Shown: in pieces, positions 30,553-39,193 of the stretch
Position numbering within the stretch: the first letter of the stretch is position 1
How the letters are laid out: every line of letters begins with the position of its first letter
Origin: Gammaproteobacteria bacterium
GTDB taxonomy: Bacteria > Pseudomonadota > Gammaproteobacteria > Steroidobacterales > Steroidobacteraceae
DNA: 64,000 nucleotides
Direction of reading: 5' to 3'
Assembly: GCA_025359205.1 (NCBI GenBank)
Contig: JANYHD010000010.1
Location: forward strand, 1 to 64,000
Notes under the pieces: generated by a model
The model's input: only the letters and a program-made list of their open reading frames with translations
Told to the model about the DNA's origin: nothing
The model's database searches: none
Program-made: the position numbers and the translations under genes

Positions 30553-31008
30553 TCAGACAAAACCCAGCTGCCGCCAGGCCTCGTAAACCACCAGCGCCAC
30601 GGCGTTCGACAGGTTCAGGCACCGGTTGCCCGCTCGCATCGGGATGCCCAGGATACGATCCGGTGCGACGCCCGCCAGCACCTCGGGCGGCAGGCCGCGG
30701 CTCTCAGGTCCGAACAGCAGCGCGTCGCCGCGTTGGAAGGCCGCCTCGCTGTATCGACGGGCGCCACCGGTCTCCACCGCGTACAGCCTCGCGCCATCGA
30801 GCGCGCCCAGGCACTCGGCCAGCGTGCGATGCACGCGCACGCTCGCCAGATCGCCATAGTCGAGGCCGGCGCGGCGCAATTCGCGCTGTTCCAGGCCAAA
30901 ACCCAGCGGCTCGACCAGGTGCAGGCGCGAACCCGTATTGGCGCACAGGCGGATGATGTTGCCGGTGTTCGGTGGGATCTCCGGCTGGTAGAGAATCACC
31001 TCGAACAT
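30553..31008 (-). CDS. trmL: tRNA (cytidine/uridine-2'-O)-methyltransferase
   Basis: A 151-residue SPOUT-family enzyme that methylates the ribose of the wobble base in tRNA-Leu isoacceptors. The start MFEVILYQPEIPPNTGNIIRLC and the C-terminal knot GIPMRAGNRCLNLSNAVALVVYEAWRQ are diagnostic. The ATG at 31008 gives normal length; the frame is open far upstream only as a shadow of the divergent gene. It converges with gpsA. Confidence 0.96.
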   Translation of the reverse strand: MFEVILYQPEIPPNTGNIIRLCANTGSRLHLVEPLGFGLEQRELRRAGLDYGDLASVRVHRTLAECLGALDGARLYAVETGGARRYSEAAFQRGDALLFGPESRGLPPEVLAGVAPDRILGIPMRAGNRCLNLSNAVALVVYEAWRQLGFV

Positions 31009-31035
31009 GGCGATTTCAGGCGATAATTGGCGCCC

Positions 31036-32031
31036 ATGAGCGTCGTGTCCGCCGTCCCGCCGTCCTCGCCCGCCACAGCTGCCACGCCTGGGGCAGCCGC
31101 CACGTCCGGCGGCACGCTGGCCACCCGCTTCTGCGGCCTGGAGCTGGCATCGCCGATCGTGCTGCTCTCGGGTTGCGTCGGCTTTGGCGAGGAGTACACG
31201 CGCGTGGCGGGCTTCTCGAACCGCGACGTGGGCGCGATCGTGCTCAAGGGCACCACCGGCAAGCCGCGGCTCGGCAATCCGCCGCACCGGGTCGCAGAAA
31301 CGTACGAGGGCATGCTCAATGCCATCGGCCTGCAGAACCCGGGTGTGGACGTGGTGGTGCGTGAGATCCTGCCGACGCTCGATTTCAGCGAGACGCGCTT
31401 CTTCGCCAATGCCTGCGGCTCGACCATCGAGGAATACGTCGAGGTGACGCGGCGCTTCGATGATTCGCCGATCGATGCCATTGAGATCAACATTTCCTGT
31501 CCCAACGTCAAGGAAGGCGGCGTGCAGTTCGGCAATGTACCGGAGATGTCGGCGCGCGTGGTGGCCGCGTGCCGTGCCGTGACGAAAAAGCCGCTGATCA
31601 CCAAGATGTCGCCCAACCAGACCGACATCCGCGAGAACGCTCGCCGCTGCATCGAAGCTGGCACCGACGCCTTCGCGGTCATCAACACCGTGATGGGTAT
31701 GGCCGTCGACGTGCGCACACGCAAGGCAGTGCTCGGCAATGGGCAGGGCGGACTGTCGGGCCCCGCCATCAAACCGATCGCGCTGCTGAAGGTGCGTGAA
31801 GTGCGCGAGGTCGCTGCCCCGCACAACATTCCGATCATCGGTCAGGGCGGCATCAGCAATGCTACCGATGCGCTGGAATTCCTCATCGCTGGCGCCAGCC
31901 TGGTGGGCGTCGGCACCGCGCTGTTCTACGAACCGCTGGTCTGCACGGACATCAATCGGGGAATCACCGCCTACCTGGCCGAGCGGGGACTGGCGAACGT
32001 GCAGCAACTCATCGGCACTCTGGGGAGTTAA
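31036..32031 (+). CDS. Class 1B-like dihydroorotate dehydrogenase
   Basis: A 331-residue FMN TIM-barrel protein. It has LELASPIVLLSGCVGFG, KGTTGKPRLGNPPHR, the active-site loop INISCPNVKEGGVQFGN with the catalytic cysteine of class 1 enzymes, and the FMN phosphate loops IGQGGISNATDALEFL and VGVGTALF. It looks like the catalytic subunit PyrD of the NAD-linked class 1B enzyme, but no pyrK partner is adjacent. The first 28 residues are a low-complexity Ala/Pro/Ser extension. It may work in pyrimidine synthesis or in a related dihydropyrimidine reaction (PreA-like). Confidence 0.8.
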   Translation: MSVVSAVPPSSPATAATPGAAATSGGTLATRFCGLELASPIVLLSGCVGFGEEYTRVAGFSNRDVGAIVLKGTTGKPRLGNPPHRVAETYEGMLNAIGLQNPGVDVVVREILPTLDFSETRFFANACGSTIEEYVEVTRRFDDSPIDAIEINISCPNVKEGGVQFGNVPEMSARVVAACRAVTKKPLITKMSPNQTDIRENARRCIEAGTDAFAVINTVMGMAVDVRTRKAVLGNGQGGLSGPAIKPIALLKVREVREVAAPHNIPIIGQGGISNATDALEFLIAGASLVGVGTALFYEPLVCTDINRGITAYLAERGLANVQQLIGTLGS

Positions 32032-32037
32032 AGCATC

Positions 32038-32421
32038 ATGAGCGTTACGGATGAACTCGAACGACTGCAGGCCCTGCGCGCGAGCGGCGCGCTCAGCGAA
32101 GCCGAATACGCGCAGGCCAAGGCGCACGCCCTGGGAGGCGGCAACAGCGGCGGCAGCGGCGGCGCAGCTGGCGCGGCCGGCGCGGCGCACAGCGGCTTCC
32201 TGCATCGATTGACCCTGTCGGGTTCGGATCGCGTGATCGGCGGCGTGTGCGGCGGCCTCGGTGCGCACACGGGCCTGCCCTCGTGGGCGTGGCGCGTAAT
32301 CTTCTGCGCCATGGTGTTCTACTTCGGCGTGGGATTGCTGCTCTACATCCTGCTGTGGATCTTCATCCCAACGGAAGCCTCAGCAGCGGCGCCACCTGCC
32401 GATCCACCGCGTACAGGCTGA
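32038..32421 (+). CDS. SHOCT-PspC membrane protein
   Basis: A 127-residue protein. Residues 4-30 (DELERLQALRASGALSEAEYAQAKA) form a SHOCT-like short helix motif. A Gly/Ala/Ser linker follows, and the C-terminal 60 residues are a PspC domain (VIGGVCGGLGAHTGLPSWAWRVIFC, then LLLYILLWIFIP). PspC proteins act in envelope-stress signalling, but no pspA or pspB is here, so the role is open. It starts seven bases after the dehydrogenase gene. Confidence 0.88.
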   Translation: MSVTDELERLQALRASGALSEAEYAQAKAHALGGGNSGGSGGAAGAAGAAHSGFLHRLTLSGSDRVIGGVCGGLGAHTGLPSWAWRVIFCAMVFYFGVGLLLYILLWIFIPTEASAAAPPADPPRTG

Positions 32422-32428
32422 GCGCCTG

Positions 32429-33301
32429 ATGGCGCAAGTCGATCTGCTGCGCTTCCTGTCACTGGCGGCGATCTGGGGCTCGTCCTACATGTTCATGCGC
32501 ATCGCGGCGCCGGGCTTCGGCCCGCTGCCGATGGTGATGCTGCGGCTGGGCGGTGCGGCGCTGTTCTTCCTGCCCTGGCTGCTGCGCGCACCGGTGCGGC
32601 CGCTGCTGCGCCGCAATGTTCCCGCGCTGTTCCTGCTCGCCGCCCTGAACTCGGCGGTGCCCTTCAGCCTGCTGGCATTTTCAATGCTGCGGTTGCAGGC
32701 GGGCTTCTGCGCGATCCTCGGCGCAACCGTGCCGATGTTCGCCGTAGCCATCGACGCACTGTGGTGGCGGCACGCGCTTCAGCCCGGGCGGCTGTTCGGA
32801 CTGGCGCTGGGATTCGCGGGCGTCACCGTGCTCGCTTGGGATCATTTTGACTTCAGCGCGGGCGGCACCGGCTGGGCCGTGCTGGCCACGCTCGGCGCCT
32901 CGGCCTGCTACGCCTGCGCCGCACATTTCGGCAAGCACCGCTTCGCCGGCCAGCCGATGATGCTGCCGGCCGCAGGCAGCATGTTGGCCGCGGCCATCCT
33001 GCTCGTGCCGGGCGGAATCGCGACCTGGCCCGCACATGCACCGCCGCCGCTCGACTGGTTCGCGGTAGGCGTGCTGGCCGTGGTCTGCACGGCCTGCGCC
33101 TATCTCCTCTACTACAAGCTGATCACGCGTATCAGCGCCACGGCGCTGACCGGCGTGACCTTTGTGATACCGGTGTTCGGCGTGCTGTGGGGCGCGCTGT
33201 TCCTGCACGAGGCGATCACGCCGCGCATCATCGCGGGCATGGCGGTAACGCTGCTCGGCACTGCGTTTACCACTGGCATGATCGGCGCACGGCGCACCTA
33301 G
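32429..33301 (+). CDS. EamA-family (DMT) permease
   Basis: A 290-residue membrane protein with ten helices in two EamA repeats (about 5-130 and 145-285); LAAIWGSSYMFMRIAAPGFGPLP is the family's N-terminal pattern. Members export amino acids or other metabolites, and the substrate here is unknown. It follows the PspC gene by seven bases and ends two bases from the ntrC stop on the other strand. Confidence 0.9.
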   Translation: MAQVDLLRFLSLAAIWGSSYMFMRIAAPGFGPLPMVMLRLGGAALFFLPWLLRAPVRPLLRRNVPALFLLAALNSAVPFSLLAFSMLRLQAGFCAILGATVPMFAVAIDALWWRHALQPGRLFGLALGFAGVTVLAWDHFDFSAGGTGWAVLATLGASACYACAAHFGKHRFAGQPMMLPAAGSMLAAAILLVPGGIATWPAHAPPPLDWFAVGVLAVVCTACAYLLYYKLITRISATALTGVTFVIPVFGVLWGALFLHEAITPRIIAGMAVTLLGTAFTTGMIGARRT

Positions 33302-33303
33302 GT

Positions 33304-34710
33304 CTACGCTTCGTCCATGCCGAGCTCGCGGAGCTTGCGGGTCAGCGTGTTGCGACCCCAACCAAGCAGCTTTGCGGCTTCCTGGCGGTGGCCCTGCGTG
33401 TGCGCGAGCGCAACGCGGATCAGCGTACGCTCGAATTCCGGCAGCGCCACATCAAGGATTGGCTTGCCGCCCTGCTGAGTGGCGTGGCGCTGCGCCCAGT
33501 CGGTGAGCAGGCTGGTCCAGTCCGTCGGCGCGGCGCTGGCGTCGGACACGCCGTTGACGACCGCCGGCAGGTCGGCAATGCGGATCTCGCTGCCCGGCGC
33601 GAGCACCGTGGCGCGGCGGCAGAAATTCACCAGTTCGCGCACGTTGCCGGGCCAGTCGTAGGCCACCAGCTTTTCGACCGCCGCGGGCTCGAGCGTCTTG
33701 GACTCGACTCCCAGTTCCTGCGCAGCGACCTGCAGGTAGTGGCGCAGCAGGTCCGGTATGTCCTCACGGCGCGCGCGCAGCGGTGGCAACTCGATGCAGA
33801 TCACGTTCAGGCGATGGAACAGGTCCTCGCGGAACTGCCCGGTGCGCGAACGTTCCTCCAGGTTCTGGTGCGTGGCCGCGATCACGCGCACGTCGACGCG
33901 GATCGGCTGCTGGCCGCCGACGCGGTAGAACTCGCCCTCGGCCAGTACGCGCAGCAAGCGCGTCTGCAGCGAGAGTGACATGTCACCGATCTCGTCAAGG
34001 AACAGCGAACCGCCATCCGCCTGTTCGAAGCGGCCGCGGCGCAGGCTGTCGGCGCCGGTGAACGAGCCCTTCTCGTGGCCGAACAACTCGGACTCGAGCA
34101 GCTCGGCTGGAATCGCCGAGGTGTTGAGCGCGATGAAGGGCTTCTGCGCGCGCGGACTGTGTTCGTGCAGCGCGCGCGCCACCAGTTCCTTGCCGGTGCC
34201 CGACTCGCCCGTGATCAGCACGTTGACGCTGGTCTTCGACAGCCGCCCGATGGCGCGGAACACCTGCTGCATGGCGCTCGCGCGCCCGAGCAGCGGGAGC
34301 GCGGCGCTGCGGCTGCTGGCCTCGCCCGTGGGCCGGTCGGCGGAGTGCGCGGCGCGGCGCACCAGGTCGACGGCGTGGTCGATGTCGAAGGGCTTGGGCA
34401 GGTATTCGAAGGCGCCGCTTTCGTAGGCCGAGACTGTGGTGCCGAGGTCCGAGTGCGCCGTCATCACGATCACGGGGAGCTCGGGATGGCTCGCGTGCAC
34501 GCGCTTCAACAGGTCGATGCCCGATTGCCCGGTCATGCGCACGTCCGTAATCAGCACGTCGGGTGAGCCTGTACGCAACGCCATGAGGACCGGTTCTGCG
34601 GCTTCAAACGCAGTGGTGGACATACCGCCGTTGCGCAGCGCGCGCTCCAGCACCCAGCGGATGGAAGCGTCGTCGTCGACGAGCCAGACCTGCAGCAGTT
34701 CGGCATTCAT
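33304..34710 (-). CDS. ntrC: Nitrogen regulator NtrC (sigma-54 activator)
   Basis: A 468-residue response regulator. The receiver domain (about 1-125) has the phosphorylated aspartate in VLITDVRM. The AAA+ domain (about 145-370) has Walker A GESGTGKELVA, the sigma-54 contact loop ESELFGHEKGSFTGAD and ALNTSAIP. The C-terminal Fis-type helix-turn-helix ends QEAAKLLGWGRNTLTRKLRELG. It overlaps ntrB by four bases. Likely target sites lie upstream of glnA (38122-38166). Confidence 0.96.
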   Translation of the reverse strand: MNAELLQVWLVDDDASIRWVLERALRNGGMSTTAFEAAEPVLMALRTGSPDVLITDVRMTGQSGIDLLKRVHASHPELPVIVMTAHSDLGTTVSAYESGAFEYLPKPFDIDHAVDLVRRAAHSADRPTGEASSRSAALPLLGRASAMQQVFRAIGRLSKTSVNVLITGESGTGKELVARALHEHSPRAQKPFIALNTSAIPAELLESELFGHEKGSFTGADSLRRGRFEQADGGSLFLDEIGDMSLSLQTRLLRVLAEGEFYRVGGQQPIRVDVRVIAATHQNLEERSRTGQFREDLFHRLNVICIELPPLRARREDIPDLLRHYLQVAAQELGVESKTLEPAAVEKLVAYDWPGNVRELVNFCRRATVLAPGSEIRIADLPAVVNGVSDASAAPTDWTSLLTDWAQRHATQQGGKPILDVALPEFERTLIRVALAHTQGHRQEAAKLLGWGRNTLTRKLRELGMDEA

Positions 34711-35810
34711 GCGCTTTCCTCCAACGGTAACAGGATCGAGAACACGGTCAGCCCCGGGCGGCTTTCAAATTCGATGATGCCGCCGTGCCGCGCCACCATG
34801 TCCTGCGCCACCGACAGGCCAAGGCCAGTGCCCTCCGCCTTGCCGGTGACTAGCGGGTAGAACAAGGTTTTGTGCAGATCGGCGGGCACGCCGGGCCCGT
34901 CGTCCTCGATCTGCACGCACACCACCAGGCGATGGCGCGCCGGGCCGATGTTCAAATTCGAGAGCGTGCGCGTGCGCAGCAGCACGCGCCCGTGACCGGC
35001 GAGCGCCTGCAGCGCGTTGCGGCCGATGTTGAGCAGCGCCTGAATGATCTCGTTGCGATCGAAGCGTCCATCCGGCACGCTCGGATCGTAATCGCGCTCA
35101 ATCTGCACTTCCGGCGGTGCTTCACTGCGCAGCAGCTGGTACACGTGCTCGCACAGTTCGTGCACGCTCAGCGCCTGCTTGCGCGGGGGGCCTGCGGGGC
35201 CGAGCATCGTGTCGACCAGCGTGCGCAGCCGGTCGGCCTCGTTGATGATGATCGTGGTGTATTCCTTCAGGCCCGCCTCGTGCAGCTCGCGCTCGAGCAG
35301 CTGCGCCGCGCCGCGCAGGCCGCCGAGTGGATTTCTGATCTCGTGCGCGAGCTGCCGCACCATCAGCCGGTTGCCATCGACGCGCGAGAGCAACTCGGTC
35401 TCGCGCGTGATGCGCTGGCGCGTGCGCGCGTCGGTCAGTTCGAGCAGCAGGTGCATGCCGGTGACCTGGCCGGTGAGCGGCGTGGCGGTGATGTCCACGA
35501 TGATCGGCACGGGCGCGGCCGGGAGCGTCGCGATCGGCGTGAGCGTGAATTCGTGGCCGGCGCAGGTCTCGCCGCTGTCGAGCGCGCGGCGCAGCAACTC
35601 GATCAGCGACTGCGGCGCGGCAAACAGCTCGCTGACCGGATGCCCGCGCGTCTGGCGGAGGCTCAAGCTCAGCAAGTCCTGCGCACTGACGTTCGCGTAT
35701 ACGACGCACAGCTGGCTGTCGAGCACCATGAGGCCGGTGGCCAGCGCATCAAGCATCTCGCGCGCATCGAAATGCCCGAGCGGCGAGGCGTACTGCGCTT
35801 CAGCAGCCAC
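34707..35810 (-). CDS. ntrB: Nitrogen sensor kinase NtrB
   Basis: A cytoplasmic kinase/phosphatase of NtrC, controlled by PII. It has an N-terminal PAS domain (about 15-120), the phospho-histidine in QLAHEIRNPLGGLRGAAQLL, and ATPase boxes NIGRNALQAL, DDGPGVP and GTGLGLSVAQDM. I choose a GTG at 35810 because GGAG stands five bases upstream and the protein then resembles E. coli NtrB (367 residues). The frame is also open to 35870 through an 18-base tandem repeat, and an ATG exists at 35756. Confidence 0.92.
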   Translation of the reverse strand: MAAEAQYASPLGHFDAREMLDALATGLMVLDSQLCVVYANVSAQDLLSLSLRQTRGHPVSELFAAPQSLIELLRRALDSGETCAGHEFTLTPIATLPAAPVPIIVDITATPLTGQVTGMHLLLELTDARTRQRITRETELLSRVDGNRLMVRQLAHEIRNPLGGLRGAAQLLERELHEAGLKEYTTIIINEADRLRTLVDTMLGPAGPPRKQALSVHELCEHVYQLLRSEAPPEVQIERDYDPSVPDGRFDRNEIIQALLNIGRNALQALAGHGRVLLRTRTLSNLNIGPARHRLVVCVQIEDDGPGVPADLHKTLFYPLVTGKAEGTGLGLSVAQDMVARHGGIIEFESRPGLTVFSILLPLEESA

Positions 35811-35844
35811 AGTCGCTCCAAGCGTTGCGCGCACATTGGGCGCC

Positions 35845-35880
35845 GCGCACACGCCGGGCGCTGCGCACACGCCGGGCGCT
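35845..35880. repeat. 18-base tandem repeat upstream of ntrB
   Basis: Two exact copies of an 18-base unit (starting GCGCACACGCC) lie at 35845-35862 and 35863-35880, with a diverged partial copy after them, between the DUF4124 gene and ntrB. Copy number could vary by slippage. Confidence 0.8.
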
Positions 35881-35894
35881 GCGCGCGCTGGAGC

Positions 35895-36476
35895 TCAGTG
35901 CTTGCGGTTGGGGTTGTTGGGATTCTGCGGCGCCAGCTCGGAGCCCTGGCGCACGTGGAAACTGATCGCCGGCGACTGGCAGACGTTCTTGCCATCGCTG
36001 TCGCGGATCGTGGCGGCCACGGTGTGCGTGCCGCGCTCGATGGGCGACACCTGGAATTCTTCCTGGTCCGGATTCGCGGCCTTGATCGCCTGCCCGTCGA
36101 GGCTGACCTCCACGCGATCGGTGCCGCGCTTGGCCGGCCGCGCCTGCACGGCGATGGTTACTGACTGGACGTCGATGAGCACCTGGTCCTCGGCCGGCTG
36201 CACCACCGCGCAGTTGTCGTAGCGGAATAACCCGATGTCGGAGTTGCGCGCACGGCGCGGGCTGCTGCTCGCGCTGTTGCTGCTGCCCTGGCCGTCCGCG
36301 TCGGCACTGCTGTAGGTCTGCGGCGTGCCGAGGATGATCTTCTCCGCGCCCGGGTGCGGCTGGTCGGAGTAATGCACACCGTCGGTGTCCGTCCACCGAT
36401 AGGTCACGGTGGCGCCGGCCGCTACGGAGGCGACCACAACGGCCAGCACGGTCCACAAGATCCTCACGGTACGCAC
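35895..36476 (-). CDS. DUF4124-domain envelope protein
   Basis: A 193-residue protein with a signal peptide (about 1-21, ending VAAGA) followed by the DUF4124 pattern TVTYRWTDTDGVHYSDQPHPGAEKI, found widely in Gammaproteobacteria just before glnL/ntrB genes or alone. The C-terminal half resembles an immunoglobulin-like fold (VEVSLDGQAIKA, then RGTHTVAATIRDSDGKNVC). It is probably periplasmic; function is unknown. It lies between glnA and ntrB on the same strand, behind a hairpin that may end the glnA transcript. Confidence 0.85.
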   Translation of the reverse strand: MRTVRILWTVLAVVVASVAAGATVTYRWTDTDGVHYSDQPHPGAEKIILGTPQTYSSADADGQGSSNSASSSPRRARNSDIGLFRYDNCAVVQPAEDQVLIDVQSVTIAVQARPAKRGTDRVEVSLDGQAIKAANPDQEEFQVSPIERGTHTVAATIRDSDGKNVCQSPAISFHVRQGSELAPQNPNNPNRKH

Positions 36477-36511
36477 AGGCTGACAGCATAGTCCTCCTGC
36501 GTTCCGGCGTA

Positions 36512-36550
36512 CAAACGGGTGACGGTCCTGTGATGACCATCACCCGTTTG
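36512..36550 (-). terminator. Hairpin terminator after glnA
   Basis: Arms 36512-36522 (CAAACGGGTGA) and 36540-36550 (TCACCCGTTTG) pair perfectly over 11 bases. An inner GGTC/GACC pair extends the stem after one mismatch, closing a seven-base loop. It starts 28 bases after the glnA stop. The T-run following it is short (TTTGT), so it may attenuate instead of fully terminate. Confidence 0.65.
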
Positions 36551-36577
36551 CCGTTCACGCCAGGCCGTCTTATGTCT

Positions 36578-37987
36578 CTACACGCTGTAATACATGTCAA
36601 GTTCGCACGGGTGAGTGGACATGCGGAAGCGCGCGACCTCCTGGTTCTTCAGGCCGATGTACGCATCGATGACGTCGTCCGTGAATACGCCGCCGCGCTT
36701 GAGGAACTCGCGGTCCTTGTCCAGGTGCTCGAGCGCCATGTCCAGCGAATGACAAACTTGCGGGATATGCTTGGCTTCCTCAGGCTCCAGGTCGTACAGA
36801 TCCTTGTCGGCCGGATCGCCCGGATGCATCTTGTTCTGGATGCCGTCGAGCCCGGCCATCATCATCGCCGCGAACGCAAAGTACGGGTTTGAGGCTGAAT
36901 CCGGGAAACGCACTTCGATGCGGCGCGCCTTCGGGTTCGACACCCATGGAATACGGATCGAGGCGCTGCGGTTGCGGGCGGAGTACGCCAGCATCACCGG
37001 CGCCTCGAAGCCAGGCACCAGGCGCTTGTAGCTGTTGGTGCCCGGATTGGTGAAGGCGTTGATCGCCTTGGCGTGCTTGATGATGCCGCCGATGTAATAG
37101 AGCGCCGTGTCGGAGAGGCCGCCGTACTTGTCGCCTGCGAACAGCGCGGTGCCGGCCTTCTGGAGCGATTGGTGCACGTGCATGCCCGAGCCGTTGTCGC
37201 CGACCAGCGGCTTCGGCATGAAGGTCGCGCTCTTGCCGTGCAGGTGCGCGACGTTGTGCACGCAGTATTTCAGGATCTGCACCTCGTCGGCCTTTTTCAC
37301 CAAGCCGCCGGCGCCAACGCCGATTTCGCTCTGCCCGCCGGTCGCCACTTCGTGGTGATGCACTTCGACCTTGAGCCCCATCTCCTCGAGCGCCTTGCAC
37401 ATCGCCGCGCGGATGTCCTGGAAGCCGTCGACCGGCGGCACCGGGAAATATCCACCCTTCACGCCCGGACGATGGCCCATGTTGCCTTCCGGGTAGACGG
37501 TGTTGGAATTCCATGCTGCCTGCACAGAATCGATCGCATAGCCGCAGCCATGCATATCGTTGTTCCAGCGCACGCTGTCAAAGATGAAGAATTCGTTCTC
37601 GGGACCGAACAACGCGCCATCGGCGATGCCGGTCGACTTGAGGTAAGCCTCGGCGCGCTTGCCGAGCGAGCGCGGATCGCGCTCGTAGCCTTGCATGGTG
37701 GCCGGCTCGATGATGTCGCAACGGATGATGACGGTGGCGTCGGCGAAGAACGGATCGAGCACCGCGGTGGAGGCGTCCGGCAGCAGGATCATGTCCGACT
37801 CGTTGATGCCCTTCCAGCCGGCGATCGAGGAGCCGTCGAACATCTTGCCTTCGACGAAGAATTCGGGATTCACGTAGCCTGAGGGAATCGTGACGTGCTG
37901 TTCCTTGCCGCGCGTGTCCGTGAAGCGCAAGTCGGCAAATTTCACTTCCTTTTCCTTGATCAGCTTCACTACATCGGTCGGTGTCAT
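36578..37987 (-). CDS. glnA: Glutamine synthetase type I
   Basis: A 469-residue enzyme that makes glutamine from glutamate, ammonia and ATP as a dodecamer. It contains the latch segment [19 protein letters not shown], the ATP-site [19 protein letters not shown], and the adenylylation loop with the modifiable tyrosine in [13 protein letters not shown], so it is the GSI-beta form controlled by GlnE. GGAGG stands four bases before the ATG. A sigma-54 promoter with two NtrC-like sites lies upstream, so nitrogen-limited induction is expected. Confidence 0.98.
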   Translation of the reverse strand: MTPTDVVKLIKEKEVKFADLRFTDTRGKEQHVTIPSGYVNPEFFVEGKMFDGSSIAGWKGINESDMILLPDASTAVLDPFFADATVIIRCDIIEPATMQGYERDPRSLGKRAEAYLKSTGIADGALFGPENEFFIFDSVRWNNDMHGCGYAIDSVQAAWNSNTVYPEGNMGHRPGVKGGYFPVPPVDGFQDIRAAMCKALEEMGLKVEVHHHEVATGGQSEIGVGAGGLVKKADEVQILKYCVHNVAHLHGKSATFMPKPLVGDNGSGMHVHQSLQKAGTALFAGDKYGGLSDTALYYIGGIIKHAKAINAFTNPGTNSYKRLVPGFEAPVMLAYSARNRSASIRIPWVSNPKARRIEVRFPDSASNPYFAFAAMMMAGLDGIQNKMHPGDPADKDLYDLEPEEAKHIPQVCHSLDMALEHLDKDREFLKRGGVFTDDVIDAYIGLKNQEVARFRMSTHPCELDMYYSV

Positions 37988-38032
37988 ATCGCCTCCGTTG
38001 GAATAATTCGAGTGCGCCGGGTCCCACCACGA

Positions 38033-38048
38033 TGCAGGGCCTGTGCCA
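38033..38048 (-). promoter_or_regulatory. Sigma-54 promoter of glnA
   Basis: On the minus strand TGGCAC (38048-38043) and CTGCA (38037-38033) have the strict ten-base spacing between the GG and GC doublets. This fits TGGCAC-N5-TTGCA with one mismatch. The start site would be near 38022, 35 bases before the glnA ATG. Confidence 0.75.
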
Positions 38049-38121
38049 GACCGCCGTCAATAGGAATTCGTTGTCGAATCATGGAGTTACGCGCAGCTCA
38101 ACCGCGGTTTGGTCCGCATTT

Positions 38122-38136
38122 GCACTAGTATAGGGC
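38122..38136 (-). promoter_or_regulatory. NtrC-like site, proximal
   Basis: GCAC-N7-GGGC fits the NtrC core GCAC-N7-GTGC with one mismatch. Its centre is about 107 bases upstream of the predicted glnA start, close to the -108 site of E. coli glnAp2. Confidence 0.5.
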
Positions 38137-38151
38137 GGAAGCACTGCAGGC

Positions 38152-38166
38152 GCACCATTTCCGTGC
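38152..38166 (-). promoter_or_regulatory. NtrC-like site, distal
   Basis: GCAC-N7-GTGC is an exact fit to the NtrC core. Its centre is about 137 bases upstream of the predicted glnA start, close to the -140 enhancer site of E. coli, and 30 bases from the proximal site. Confidence 0.65.
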
Positions 38167-38266
38167 ATCACAGTTTGGCAGGGTCGCTGGCCCGAGGCCG
38201 GCCAGCACTCCTTCTGTATACTCGCGCGCCAGTTCCTCGTGTGCGCTTCGGGCGGGTCAGCACTTC

Positions 38267-39193
38267 ATGAAAACCGGCAGGATCGGCCCCAGGCCCGCCA
38301 CATTCCAGGAACTGATCGCAGCGTTCCAGCGTTACTGGTCGGAACAGGGCTGCGTGATCCTGCAGCCCTACGACATGGAAGTCGGCGCCGGCACTTTTCA
38401 CACCGCCACTTTCCTGCGCGCGATCGGGCCCGAGCCCTGGGCAGCCGCCTACGTGCAGCCCTCGCGTCGCCCGACCGACGGCCGCTACGGCGACAATCCA
38501 TTCCGGCTGCAGCACTACTACCAGTTCCAGGTGCTGATCAAGCCTTCGCCGGCGGACATGCTCGAGCTCTATCTGGGCAGCCTGAAAGCCGTGGGCTTCG
38601 ATCCGCTCGTGAACGATATCCGCTTCGTCGAAGACAACTGGGAGTCGCCGACGCTCGGCGCCTGGGGCCTCGGGTGGGAGGTATGGCTGAACGGCATGGA
38701 GATCAGCCAGTTCACCTACTTCCAGCAGGTCGGCGGCCTCGACTGCCGTCCCGTGAGCGGCGAGATCACCTACGGGCTCGAACGCCTGGCGATGTACCTG
38801 CAGAACGTCGAGAGCGTGTTCGACATCGTGTGGACCGAGGGGCCGCAGGGCCGCGTGACCTACCGCGATGTGTTCCACCAGAACGAAGTCGAACAGTCGA
38901 AGTACAACTTCGAGCACGCCGACACGGCGGTGCTGTTCCGCCACTTCGATGAATACGAGGCGGCCTGCAACGCGCTGCTCGCGGTGCCGCTCGCGCTCCC
39001 CGCCTACGAGCAGGTGCTCAAGGCTTCGCACACCTTCAATCTGCTGGATGCGCGCCGCGCGATCTCGGTCAGCGAACGCGCGCGTTTCATCCTGCGAGTG
39101 CGCGCGCTGGCGCGCGCCGTCGCGCAGGCTTATTACGCGAGCCGCGAAGCACTCGGCTTTCCGCTGCTGGCCGGCGCCAAGGCGCCGGCATGA
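38267..39193 (+). CDS. glyQ: Glycyl-tRNA synthetase alpha subunit
   Basis: The 308-residue catalytic subunit of the heterotetrameric glycyl-tRNA synthetase. Characteristic segments are [20 protein letters not shown], the class II motif region [14 protein letters not shown] and ENPF-like [20 protein letters not shown]. The start [10 protein letters not shown] is slightly longer than usual. Its stop overlaps the glyS start by four bases. A TATACT box at 38217-38222 is a weak promoter candidate. Confidence 0.97.
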   Translation: MKTGRIGPRPATFQELIAAFQRYWSEQGCVILQPYDMEVGAGTFHTATFLRAIGPEPWAAAYVQPSRRPTDGRYGDNPFRLQHYYQFQVLIKPSPADMLELYLGSLKAVGFDPLVNDIRFVEDNWESPTLGAWGLGWEVWLNGMEISQFTYFQQVGGLDCRPVSGEITYGLERLAMYLQNVESVFDIVWTEGPQGRVTYRDVFHQNEVEQSKYNFEHADTAVLFRHFDEYEAACNALLAVPLALPAYEQVLKASHTFNLLDARRAISVSERARFILRVRALARAVAQAYYASREALGFPLLAGAKAPA

